Part shown: positions 34,315 through 41,536 of the stretch, one piece after another
Layout of the letters: every line of letters begins with the position of its first letter
How positions within the stretch are numbered: position 1 is the stretch's first letter
Assembly (NCBI RefSeq): GCF_052076145.1
Contig: NZ_CP197246.1
Coordinates: forward strand, 2,294,001-2,358,000
DNA from: Kitasatospora sp052076145
Lineage (GTDB): Bacteria > Actinomycetota > Actinomycetes > Streptomycetales > Streptomycetaceae
Direction of reading: 5' to 3'
Length of the DNA stretch: 64,000 nt
The notes under the pieces: generated by a model
Told to the model about the DNA's origin: nothing
Seen by the model: only the letters and a program-made list of their open reading frames with translations
Databases searched by the model: none
Translations under genes and position numbers: made by a program

Positions 34315-34401
34315 TCAGTTGACTGCCCTGGCGAGCTGCCCGTTTCCCCAGTCGGCCTCAGCCATCAGCCCGGCGAGGGCTGTGTTCGGCGTGCGTGTCA
34401 T
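34315..34401 (-). pseudogene. XRE-like regulator N-terminal remnant
   Basis: A 28-codon ORF, MTRTPNTALAGLMAEADWGN then GQLARAVN, with a good GGAGG site five bases before ATG 34401. It resembles the first helices of Streptomyces XRE-type regulators, which begin with a similar PNTxLAxLMAEAGWSNxxLARxVN pattern and then run on for several hundred residues. Here a TGA follows at once, so only the N-terminus survives. Confidence 0.4.
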
Positions 34402-34659
34402 CGCGGCCTCCCGGGAATTCGACGCGTTCGACAGCGGTACCAGCATGCGCTGTTCTCGTCAGGCCCATAACCGCGTTGACTGAAGGTCAGCCGCCCGGGG
34501 AGACCAACCGTCGAACTGGTGCTGCCGGGAGCCAACCCGGGCGGCATCCAGGCGTCCCCTTCCTGTATCCCTGCCGGGGTGGGGCCGCCGTCCAACTCCC
34601 AGGCGAGGAGCCGTCGATGATCGTAGATCTGGAGATCCGGGCCGTGTGCCCGGCGACGG

Positions 34660-34791
34660 CTCTCCTGCGAGCCGCAGTCCGCCAGGGCTGCGCGTGGCCT
34701 GGTCCGCGACAAGCTCAGAGAGTAGGGAGTGCCCCAGCTCGTCGACGATGCAGAGCTGATTGTCACTGAGCTCGTCACCAACGCCGCAATA
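34660..34791 (+). pseudogene. RsbW-like ATP-binding regulator remnant with nonsense codon
   Basis: In one frame the sequence reads SARAARGLVRDKLRE-stop-GVPQLVDDAELIVTELVTNAA, which is the start of the HATPase_c domain of Streptomyces anti-sigma/regulatory kinases (N-box ELVTNA). The TAG at 34723-34725 stands where the family has a tryptophan (REWGL), so TGG to TAG is the simplest reading. The rest of the domain after TNAA is missing. The 250 bp before it (34402-34650) hold nothing I can identify. Confidence 0.6.
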
Positions 34792-34843
34792 CGAATACCA
34801 CCCGCCTCCCGGACCCCGGGCAGGGCGACCCGAGGGGAAGTTC

Positions 34844-34972
34844 ATGACCCACGATGACGACTACTTCGCATGCCCGCCCGGCTGCCGCGTCGGCGAAGCG
34901 TTGGACGGCCTCAGCACGGGTCGCACCACCTACCTGGTGCATGGCCACCGAACTACCTCTGCCGCCACGTAG
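34844..34972 (+). CDS. Small ORF, possible precursor peptide
   Basis: A 42-residue ORF, MTHDDDYFACPPGCRVGEAL, then DGLSTGRTTYLVHGHRTTSAAT, with GAGGGGAAG seven bases upstream of ATG 34844. It is acidic at the N-terminus, has a CPPGC motif and a Thr/Gly/His-rich C-terminus. It sits 100 bp before the ATP-grasp/PLP/C39-like cassette on the same strand, the place where a ribosomally made peptide substrate would be encoded. No homology is recognised. It could equally be a short conserved regulatory protein or a fragment. Confidence 0.45.
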   Translation: MTHDDDYFACPPGCRVGEALDGLSTGRTTYLVHGHRTTSAAT

Positions 34973-35072
34973 CAGCCTGCCATAGGTACCGCCCGACACC
35001 GCATCGGCCGCCACGACATATCCGCCACAGGCAGCCGGTGCCGCCATGCCCTCGCAGTGAAGGACAACGATC

Positions 35073-35783
35073 ATGTCTTCCAGTCGCAGTATCGCCGTCA
35101 TCACCGGCGGCCGGTCGGGCGAGCCCGACCGCTCGCTTCTTTCCGGCAATGCCGTCCATCAGTCGCTGCCCCGTCAGGGCCTGTTACAGGTCGCACTCGA
35201 CCCCACCGACGCCGAATTCACTGAGCATGTCCGTGCCGTCGACGTCGCGTTCCTCGCTATCGCCGGGCAGTGGTCCGAGGACGGCAAGCTCCAGGGCATG
35301 CTCGACAGCCTCGGATTCCCGTACACCGGTTGCGTAGTCATGGCGTCCGCGATCGGAATGTACAAGCCCACTGCAAAGAGCGTCGTCCAGGCGGCCGGGG
35401 TAAACGACCTGCCGCACGTCCTGCTCCGAGCCAGTGAGGACCTGGAGACCCTGCCGACGACCGCCGAGTTCCACGACTACGCCGCCAAGCGCGACCCGAA
35501 CGGCCACGAGTACCGGTACCCAGCCGGGCTCCCACCCCTGGTCGCCGCCGCCGTCCAGCGGGCCGCGCTTGACGCGCACCGGGCGCTGGGCTGCCACAGC
35601 CACTCACACTCGGACTTCACGGTCACGGCAGGGGGTGAGGTGCTCTGGCTGGAGGTGAACACCCTGCCGGGTCTGTCCCCGCACGGAAACCTCGCCACTA
35701 TGGCCGGCGCGGCGGGCATCAGTTACGACCAACTGATCGCCCTCATCCTGGACGCCGCCCACCACGACGGGTACCGGCCGTGA
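35073..35783 (+). CDS. D-Ala-D-Ala ligase-like ATP-grasp protein with internal deletion
   Basis: A 236-residue protein related to D-alanine-D-alanine ligases, which normally have about 310-360 residues. The N-terminal domain is present (SIAVITGGRSGEPDRSLLSGNAV, GQWSEDGKLQGMLDSLGFPYTG, VMASAIGMYKPTAKSVVQAAGV). So is the C-terminal metal-binding part (ALGCHSHSHSDFTVTAGGEVLWLEVNTLPGLSPHG, with Asp and Glu/Asn ligands). About 75-90 residues between VLLRASEDLE and TLPTTAEFHDYAAK are missing, and these should carry the ATP-binding lysine and the small ATP-grasp lobe. The reading frame is kept. Catalysis is therefore doubtful. ATG 35073 has AAGGA upstream; the stop overlaps the next start by four bases. 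Confidence 0.75.
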   Translation: MSSSRSIAVITGGRSGEPDRSLLSGNAVHQSLPRQGLLQVALDPTDAEFTEHVRAVDVAFLAIAGQWSEDGKLQGMLDSLGFPYTGCVVMASAIGMYKPTAKSVVQAAGVNDLPHVLLRASEDLETLPTTAEFHDYAAKRDPNGHEYRYPAGLPPLVAAAVQRAALDAHRALGCHSHSHSDFTVTAGGEVLWLEVNTLPGLSPHGNLATMAGAAGISYDQLIALILDAAHHDGYRP

Positions 35784-36775
35784 CGGGCCGCCTGCCGCTG
35801 ATCGCGGCCGACGTGTTCGACGCCCAACGCCGCCTGCAAGGCATCGCGGCGATCACCCCGGCTCTGTCCCACCCTGAGCTCGACGATTCCGCCGGGCGAT
35901 CCGTGGTCGTCAAGGTCGAGGCGTTGCAGCGGGCCGGGTCGTTCAAATTCCGGGGCGCGTACAACGCCCTCGCTGTCCTCGACCCGGTCGCCCGACGGCG
36001 CGGGGTGGTCGGCGCGTCCTCCGGCAACCACGCCCAGGCCCTGGCGCTCGCCGGCCAGTTACTCGGCGTCCCGGTGACCGTCGTCGTTCCCCATGACGCT
36101 CCGAAGGGCAAGATCGACGGAGCGCGCACCTACGGCGCACGGATCGTCACCTACCACCGGGAGCGGGACGACCGGGACCAGGTGACGGCCGCGCTCGCCG
36201 ACGAGCACGGGTACGCAGTGGTGCCGTCGGCGAACTCGCCACACGTGATGGCCGGAGCCGGAACCGTCGCACTGGAATTACTATGTCAGGTGCCACACCT
36301 GACAGCAGTCCTGGTTCCGGTCGGTGGTGGTGGGCTCGCGGCCGGTACCGCTGTCGCCGCGAAGCACGTCAACCCCCGGATCAGGATCATCGGCGTGGAG
36401 CCGGAGGCTGGTGCAGACACTGCCATGTCGCTGCGGACGGGCACGCTCGCCGAGCTTCCGAGCGTCCCTGACACCATCGCCGACGGCCTTCGACACACCA
36501 GCCCTGCCCCGCTCCCGTGGGAAATCAACCGAGTGATGCTCGACGACATCGTGACGGTGACGGACACCCAGGTCATTCGGGCGATGGCGACGGCGTTCCA
36601 GCACCTGAAGGTGGTGGCGGAGCCGTCCGGGGCCGTTGCGCTCGCCGCCCTCGAAAGGCTGGATCTCGACCCGGGCGCGGTGGGTGTTGTCATCTCCGGT
36701 GGATCGGTCGGCATAGGTTCCTTCCACCGCTTCATGACCGACCTGCCCAACCAGAAGGAATCCGACCGTGTCTGA
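35780..36775 (+). CDS. PLP-dependent threonine/serine dehydratase or serine racemase-like enzyme
   Basis: A 331-residue fold-type II PLP enzyme, full length. The PLP lysine lies in QRAGSFKFRGAYNAL, the substrate loop is ASSGNHAQALALAG, the phosphate-binding tetraglycine loop is VPVGGGGLAAG, and the C-terminal ring-nitrogen segment VISGGSVGIGSF has Ser where SGGN is commoner. Members deaminate threonine, serine or 3-hydroxyaspartate, or racemise serine; sequence alone does not decide. It lacks the regulatory ACT domain of biosynthetic IlvA. GTG 35780 overlaps the ATP-grasp stop and its own stop overlaps the next start, so it was part of a tightly coupled operon. It is the only cassette enzyme that appears intact. 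Confidence 0.85.
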   Translation: MTGRLPLIAADVFDAQRRLQGIAAITPALSHPELDDSAGRSVVVKVEALQRAGSFKFRGAYNALAVLDPVARRRGVVGASSGNHAQALALAGQLLGVPVTVVVPHDAPKGKIDGARTYGARIVTYHRERDDRDQVTAALADEHGYAVVPSANSPHVMAGAGTVALELLCQVPHLTAVLVPVGGGGLAAGTAVAAKHVNPRIRIIGVEPEAGADTAMSLRTGTLAELPSVPDTIADGLRHTSPAPLPWEINRVMLDDIVTVTDTQVIRAMATAFQHLKVVAEPSGAVALAALERLDLDPGAVGVVISGGSVGIGSFHRFMTDLPNQKESDRV

Positions 36776-37292
36776 CGGGCCAGCGAGGCGCCATCCGATC
36801 CCGATCGTCACGCAGTACGCCAGTCCGTCCGGCCCTGATTGCGTTGATGGCCTACGGGGGACGCCCCCCACGATGTACGAGCTGCTGCAAGGCGCACTCA
36901 AGTACGGCGCGTACACCCAAGAGCCGGACGGCACCGTGGGCGGCATGTTCTACCGGCAGTTCACCGAGTACACCTCCGATGTCCACCAGCTCACTGCTGA
37001 GGTGGTCACCGACCTGACACCGGACCGGCTCGCCGCCGAGTCCGCGGCAGGGCACCTGGTGATTACCTCGGTGCACAAGAAGACTCGGCGCCCCGGCCGC
37101 CCCGCGCCCGGTCGCCGGGGGACAGTCGCATGCGGGAGGAACGGGCGGGAGGAACGGGCGGGAGCGACGTCGAGGCCGGGCAGTCGTTCACCGTCACCCG
37201 CGACGGGCACCAGATCGGGGAGTTCGTGCCGCTGCGGCGGCGCAGGCACCGTGGTCCCGGTCACCCACCCCACGGTGTGCCAGAACCACTGA
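36768..37292 (+). pseudogene. C39-like peptidase, internally deleted and 3'-scrambled
   Basis: Starts GTG 36768 (MSDGPARRHPIPIVTQYASP). The segments PIPIVTQYASP, MYELLQGALKYGAYTQEPDG, YRQFTEYTSDVHQLTAEVV and LVITSVHKKTRRPGRPAPG resemble Streptomyces C39-like (Peptidase_C39_2) proteins. In those, the part between YASP and the LLxGALKYGAY segment carries the Cys-Gly-Met catalytic motif. Here only about 20 unrelated residues fill that place, so the nucleophile is missing. After RPAPGRRG the frame departs from the family and runs into a short GC-rich repeat (GGGAGGAACGGGC twice) and a Phd-like fragment in another frame. I judge it inactive. The family call is from remembered motifs and should be tested. 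Confidence 0.55.
37160..37246 (+). pseudogene. Phd/YefM-type antitoxin fragment
   Basis: A 29-codon stretch reads SDVEAGQSFTVTRDGHQIGE then FVPLRRRR, the middle of Phd-family antitoxins (V-E-A-G-x-x-F-x-V-T-R-x-G-x-x-I-A-x-L-V-P). The N-terminal DNA-binding half and any toxin gene are absent. It overlaps the scrambled 3' end of the C39-like pseudogene in a different frame. Confidence 0.5.
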
Positions 37293-37310
37293 CTCGACCC
37301 GCGAGGGCCG

Positions 37311-37988
37311 TCAGGCGTCGCCCGGCAGCAGGTGCTGGTGGGTCTCGTGGAAGGACCAGACGCCGGCTGTCGAGGTGAGGACCCAGGCCAGGTCGAAGCG
37401 GTCGGGCCAGGTCTTCGGGGTGCCGGGGGCGGTGGTGGCGCCGAGGGCCTGGACGATGGCGGGGATGCGGGAGTGCTCCCAGCAGATCAGGACGGGGGCC
37501 GGCGCGGCGAGGGCGGCGCGGGCCAACTCGGCTTCCTGGCCTTCGGGGTGGGTGGTGTCGAGGGGGAGACCGAGGTGCTGGGAGAGGGGGGTGACGGTCT
37601 GGCGCATGCGGTGGGCGCCGGCGTGCGGGCCCTGGTCGGCGGCGGCGAAGATGCTCGCGGGGCGGGGCAGGGCGGTGCCGAAGAGCCCGGGGAGGGCCTG
37701 GGCGCGGGCCCAGCCGCGGTCGGTCAGGGACTTGGGGTCGGGGTGGCCGGTCTCGTCGTGGCCGGGGTGGGCGGCGTCGGGCTTCTCGCCGTGCCGGATG
37801 ATGATCACGGTCGTGTCCGCCGTCGGAACCACCGGCGCCGCGGGGGCCGCCTTCGCGCTCGGGCCGCAGCCGGTCGAGGCGAGCAGCAGGCCCGCCAGCA
37901 GGCCGCGGCGGGTCAGCGCCGGAGTTCGGACACGGGCGGAGATCAAGGGTTTCAGAGGCACAGAGGTCACATCCTGGGCGATACCCAT
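37311..37988 (-). CDS. Histidine phosphatase family lipoprotein
   Basis: A predicted exported phosphatase of about 225 residues. TRRGLLAGLLLASTGCG is a signal with a lipobox (ASTGC), and the twin arginine may indicate Tat export. The catalytic RHG motif is TTVIIIRHGEKPDAAHPG, followed by SLTDRGWARAQALPGLFG, the second conserved arginine in AHRMRQTV, and the late histidine in ICWEHSRIPAIVQAL. Substrate unknown. The start is uncertain: the frame opens at 38030 (MWAKRIRRY), ATG 37988 gives MGIAQDVTSVPLKP, and a GTG three to eight codons later is also possible. No strong ribosome site supports any of them. It converges on the degraded island. Confidence 0.75.
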   Translation of the reverse strand: MGIAQDVTSVPLKPLISARVRTPALTRRGLLAGLLLASTGCGPSAKAAPAAPVVPTADTTVIIIRHGEKPDAAHPGHDETGHPDPKSLTDRGWARAQALPGLFGTALPRPASIFAAADQGPHAGAHRMRQTVTPLSQHLGLPLDTTHPEGQEAELARAALAAPAPVLICWEHSRIPAIVQALGATTAPGTPKTWPDRFDLAWVLTSTAGVWSFHETHQHLLPGDA

Positions 37989-38161
37989 GGTGAAGTAGGT
38001 TACATACCTTCTAATCCGTTTTGCCCACATGTTTAGACCATGCGATAGTCGGGGAAGTCCGAGCGCACCGCGCCCGGACGCGATCCACGGCCAATCCCCG
38101 ACCCGGCTCGGCCGTCACACTGCGCGGCACGCACCCCCATGGCCTGCGCGGTGAACCTGCA

Positions 38162-38200
38162 GGGCCCCCCATCGCCACACCACTGGCGGCCGGGGGGCCC
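38162..38200 (-). terminator. Hairpin downstream of the RsbW-like gene
   Basis: A 9-bp perfect stem (GGGCCCCCC / GGGGGGCCC), about 40 bases after the stop of the leftward ATP-binding protein gene and before the histidine phosphatase. No clear U-tract. Confidence 0.45.
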
Positions 38201-38241
38201 GCATCGTTTCTCCCTGCCGAAAGCCGAAGACCGAAAGCCGG

Positions 38242-38793
38242 TCAGCCCTGGGTGGCTCGCTCGCGGACCTTCAGCTCGAACCAGACGCCCTTGCCCCGGG
38301 GCAGCAGGTCGGCCCCCCAGCGTTCGGCGACGGCCTCGACCAGGACGAGCCCGTAGCCGTTCTCGTTGCCGGGCTCGGCGACGATCCGACAGGGCAGGGC
38401 CCGGGAGGAGTCGCGGACCTCGATCCGGACCCGGCCGGGCGCCCTGGTCAGCCGGAGGCCGATCGTCCGGCCGCCGGCGTGGCGCACGGCGTTGGCGAGC
38501 AGTTCACCGCCGAGCAGCTCGCCCGCCTCCAACTGCTGGTGCAGTTGGAGGGACTGCAGCACGGTGAGCACCACCCGCCGGGCCAGGCCGACGAGTTCGG
38601 GCCGGGAGGGCAGGAAGACCTCCTGCTCGGCGGCCAGCCCCGCGCAGAGGCGGTCGAAGTGCTGCGCCTCCAGCTCCTCGGGGGTGAGCCGCTCCAGCGA
38701 TTCGAGCACGAGCGAACTGCCACGTGACGACCCGTCAGCACCGGCTCCGGCGCCCGGAAGTGATGCCCACTCTGCTTCGCCCCATCCCGCCAT
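38242..38793 (-). CDS. RsbW-like ATP-binding regulator (HATPase_c)
   Basis: A protein of about 183 residues with a single GHKL ATPase domain and no receiver or dimerisation domain, of the anti-sigma/serine kinase type abundant in Streptomyces. N-box: GELLGGELLANAVRHAGG; G1: VRIEVRDSSRALP; G2: NENGYGLVLVEAVAERWGADL; ending GKGVWFELKV. The N-terminal part (LERLTPEELEAQHFDRLCAGLAAEQEVFLPS) is family-variable. The start is uncertain: the frame opens at 38889, but ATG 38793 (MAGWGEAEW) is closer to normal length. It may regulate a sigma factor or anti-anti-sigma elsewhere; no partner is adjacent. Confidence 0.75.
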   Translation of the reverse strand: MAGWGEAEWASLPGAGAGADGSSRGSSLVLESLERLTPEELEAQHFDRLCAGLAAEQEVFLPSRPELVGLARRVVLTVLQSLQLHQQLEAGELLGGELLANAVRHAGGRTIGLRLTRAPGRVRIEVRDSSRALPCRIVAEPGNENGYGLVLVEAVAERWGADLLPRGKGVWFELKVRERATQG

Positions 38794-38896
38794 GCGCCCA
38801 TCATCGCGGAACGCAAGCGGCCGCGTACGGACAATGACGAAACGATCACTATTCTTCTGGCATATGACAGGAGCAAGCCGGGGCGTCACCCACCGG

Positions 38897-40114
38897 CTAC
38901 CAGTCGCCCCAGCCGACGTTCCAGCCGCTCAGGCCGTTGTCGGCGTCCACGGTGGCCCCCTTGGAGTTGACCACCTTCACCACGTCGCCGATCAGTGAAC
39001 TGTCGAAGAACTTCCCGGCATCCGAACTCGCGCTGCCCGACGGCGAGTCGGCGACGCCGATGCAGCCGTGGCTGGCGTTGTAGGAGCCCATCGCGTCCAG
39101 CGCCCAGGAGTTGCCGTGGACATAGGTGCCCGAGGTGGTCAGCCGCATCGCGTGCGGGACGCTCGCGAGGTCGTACTCGTCGCCCTTGGCGACGCCGCTG
39201 ACGCCCTGCGAGGTCATCCGGGTGTGCTCGGCCTTCTCCTCGATGACCATGACGCCGCTCCAGGTCGCGAAGCCCGACTTGCCGGTCGTCACGGCGACCG
39301 TCTCGACCTGCCCGCCGCGCTCGACCTTCATCTCGTGCGCGCCCGCGTCCACCGTGGTGACCTGCGAGCGGCCGATGCTGAACGGCTCGTCCCGGTCGAC
39401 CCCGCCGTACACGCCGGGGGCTATCTCGACGCCCTTCAGGCGGTAGTGCACCGTCACCTTGCTGTCCGGCGTCCAGTACTTCTCCGGCCGGAAGTCGACC
39501 CGGCGGCTGCCGAACCAGTGCCCCTTCACGGCCACGCCGCCCGGGGCGTCGAAGGTGACGCCCTGCTCGACGGCCTTCTTGTCCTGCACGTCCCGGTCGA
39601 ACTCGAGCGAGACGATCATGCCGGTGCCGTACGTGCTGCCGCTGTCGACGTTGTCGTGCGGGCTGGCCTCGTCCTCCGGGGTGAGCGTGCTGAAGCTGCT
39701 GCGCGCCGTCGTGGCGAGCCCGCTCGCGTCGGCGGCGGCGGCGCTCACGGTGTACTGCGCGCCGACCGCGAGCGCCCCCTTCGGCGCCCAGCCGGCGCCG
39801 TCGGTGGTGATCGCCCCGGCGACCTCCTTGCCGTCCTTGTCGGTGACCTTGACGGAGCTCAGCCTGCCGCTCGCGACCGACACCTTGAGCACGCCGCTCG
39901 GCTTCACGTCCTTCGCACCGTCGGCGGGCTCGATGCTCACCACGGCCGCCGAGACCGTCGGCTTGGGAGCCGCCGCCGGAGTGCTCGCCGCACCCGGCGC
40001 ACCCGACGGCGTGCTCCCGGCCGAGGCCGCCCCCGACCCGCCGCAGGCGGCGGTCGACAGCAGCAGCGCACCCCCGAGCACCCCGGCGGCCAGGCCTCTG
40101 CGCTTCGACTTCAC
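38897..40114 (-). CDS. L,D-transpeptidase lipoprotein (copy 1 of 4)
   Basis: A 405-residue cell-wall crosslinking enzyme that would make 3-3 (meso-DAP or LL-DAP) peptide bridges. Start GTG 40114 (MKSKRRGLAAGVLGG, read as Met) follows GGGGGGAA; the lipobox LSTAAC places the lipidated cysteine at 24. Two Ig-like domains (SIEPADGAKDVKPSGVLKVSV, then TYGTGMIVSLEFDRDVQDK with HWFGSRRVDFRPEKYW) lead to a YkuD catalytic domain with YVHGNSWALDAMGSYNASHG followed by CIG, where the cysteine is the nucleophile. It ends NGLSGWNVGWGDW. The first in-frame ATG lies 15 codons upstream in a CCCAGCATCG repeat region and is unlikely. Confidence 0.92.
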   Translation of the reverse strand: MKSKRRGLAAGVLGGALLLSTAACGGSGAASAGSTPSGAPGAASTPAAAPKPTVSAAVVSIEPADGAKDVKPSGVLKVSVASGRLSSVKVTDKDGKEVAGAITTDGAGWAPKGALAVGAQYTVSAAAADASGLATTARSSFSTLTPEDEASPHDNVDSGSTYGTGMIVSLEFDRDVQDKKAVEQGVTFDAPGGVAVKGHWFGSRRVDFRPEKYWTPDSKVTVHYRLKGVEIAPGVYGGVDRDEPFSIGRSQVTTVDAGAHEMKVERGGQVETVAVTTGKSGFATWSGVMVIEEKAEHTRMTSQGVSGVAKGDEYDLASVPHAMRLTTSGTYVHGNSWALDAMGSYNASHGCIGVADSPSGSASSDAGKFFDSSLIGDVVKVVNSKGATVDADNGLSGWNVGWGDW

Positions 40115-40179
40115 GTACGTTCCCCCCAGCATCGTTCCACCCAGCATCGGTCCCCCCACATCACCGCAGGCCGGTGGGC

Positions 40180-41394
40180 CTACCAGGTCGTCCAGTTCAT
40201 GTTCCAGCCGCTGAGGCCGTTGTCCGGGCTGACGGCGTCGCCGACGGAGTTCTTGATGGTCACCACGTCACCGACGATCGCGTCCGCGTAGTAGCGCCCG
40301 GCGGAGGAGCTGTCGTCCCCCGCGTCGCCGGGGGCGTCCTGGAGGCCGACGCAGCCGTGGCTGACGTTGGTGCGGCCGAAGACGTCCGCCGACGACCAGT
40401 TGTTGCCGTGCACGTAGGTGCCGCTGTCGGTGAGGCGCAGCGAGTGCGGCACCTTCTCCTTGTACGCCGCGCCCTCCAGGCCGGGGACGGTGGAGGAGTC
40501 CATGGTGGCCGTCCCCTCCTTCGCCTCGATGACCATCGTGCCGTTGTAGGCGTTCCAGCTCTTCGGCTCGGTGGCGCCGGTGCTGATCGGGATGGTCTTG
40601 TACGGCTTGCCGTCCCGGACGACGACCATCTGGTGGGTCGCGGCGTCCACCGTGCTGATCTGCGAGCGGCCGACGGTGAACGGCTCGTCGCTGTCCACCC
40701 CGCCGTACACGCCGGGCGAGATCTCGACGCTCTTCAGGCGGTAGTGGATCGTCACCTTGGTGCCGGTCGCCCAGTACTTCTCCGGGCGGAAGTCGACCCG
40801 GCGGCTGCCGAACCAGTGGCCCTTGACGACCGTGCCGTCCGAGGCCTCGAAGATGACGCCCTGCTCGACGGCCTTCTTGTCCTTCACGTCCCGGTCGAAG
40901 GTGAGCGAGACGATCATCCCGACGCCGTAGGTGGCGCTGCTCTCGATGTTGTCGTGCGCGCTCGCCTCCTTCGCCGGGGTGAGCGTGGTGAAGCTGCTGG
41001 TGGCGGCGGAGACCAGCCCGGCCGCGTCGGTCGCCTGGGCGCTGACCTGGTACGTGGTGGAGATCGCGAGGGCGCCCGTCGGCGCCCAGCCGGAGCCGTC
41101 GGCGGTGATCGCGCCGGCGATCTCCTTGCCGTCCTTGCCGGTGACCTTGACGGAGCTCAGCTTGCCGCTCGCCACCGACACCTTGAGCACGCCGCTCGGC
41201 TTGACGTCCGTCGCGCCGTTGGCGGGTGCGATGCTCACCACCGCCGCCGAGACGGGTGTCGACTTGGAGGCCGCCGGCTTGCCGCCGCCGTCGGTGGAGG
41301 TGCCACCGCCACCGCCACTGCTGCTGCAGGCCGCCGTGAGCACGAGTGCTCCGCCGACGGCTGCTGCCGTCAGGGCTCTGCCGAATGACCTCAT
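40180..41394 (-). CDS. L,D-transpeptidase lipoprotein (copy 2 of 4)
   Basis: A 404-residue paralog with lipobox LTAAC (MRSFGRALTAAAVGGALVLTAACSSSGGGGG) and a Gly/Ser-rich tether. Ig-like domains carry NGATDVKPSGVLKVSV and YGVGMIVSLTFDRDVKDK; the YkuD core has YVHGNNWSSADVFGRTNVSHG and then CVG, so the catalytic cysteine is kept. The C-terminus is NGLSGWNMNWTTW. ATG 41394 has GGGGAG upstream. It is most similar to copy 1 and lies 65 bp before it, which indicates a recent tandem duplication. Confidence 0.92.
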   Translation of the reverse strand: MRSFGRALTAAAVGGALVLTAACSSSGGGGGTSTDGGGKPAASKSTPVSAAVVSIAPANGATDVKPSGVLKVSVASGKLSSVKVTGKDGKEIAGAITADGSGWAPTGALAISTTYQVSAQATDAAGLVSAATSSFTTLTPAKEASAHDNIESSATYGVGMIVSLTFDRDVKDKKAVEQGVIFEASDGTVVKGHWFGSRRVDFRPEKYWATGTKVTIHYRLKSVEISPGVYGGVDSDEPFTVGRSQISTVDAATHQMVVVRDGKPYKTIPISTGATEPKSWNAYNGTMVIEAKEGTATMDSSTVPGLEGAAYKEKVPHSLRLTDSGTYVHGNNWSSADVFGRTNVSHGCVGLQDAPGDAGDDSSSAGRYYADAIVGDVVTIKNSVGDAVSPDNGLSGWNMNWTTW

Positions 41395-41536
41395 CTGTAC
41401 TCCCCGATCCTGGTTCCAGCCGTATACACGCTCGTACCTGCCCGATAAGTTGCGCCGCCGACGCCGCTTTTCCGGTCACGAACGGACAACGGCCCGACTG
41501 CTCGAAGGAGCAGCCGGGCCGTGTCCACCGGCCGGG

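Noticed and set aside
35073..36775. A VanG-like vancomycin-resistance module (serine racemase plus D-Ala-D-Ser ligase)
   Set aside because: The ligase lacks its ATP-binding core, the PLP enzyme is of the dehydratase fold rather than the alanine-racemase-like VanT type, and no VanXY or VanRS gene is present.
37130..37378. An 82-residue ORF as a complete antitoxin gene
   Set aside because: Only about 29 codons match the Phd family and the remainder is a GC-rich repeat and an antisense shadow of the phosphatase gene; no toxin gene is adjacent.
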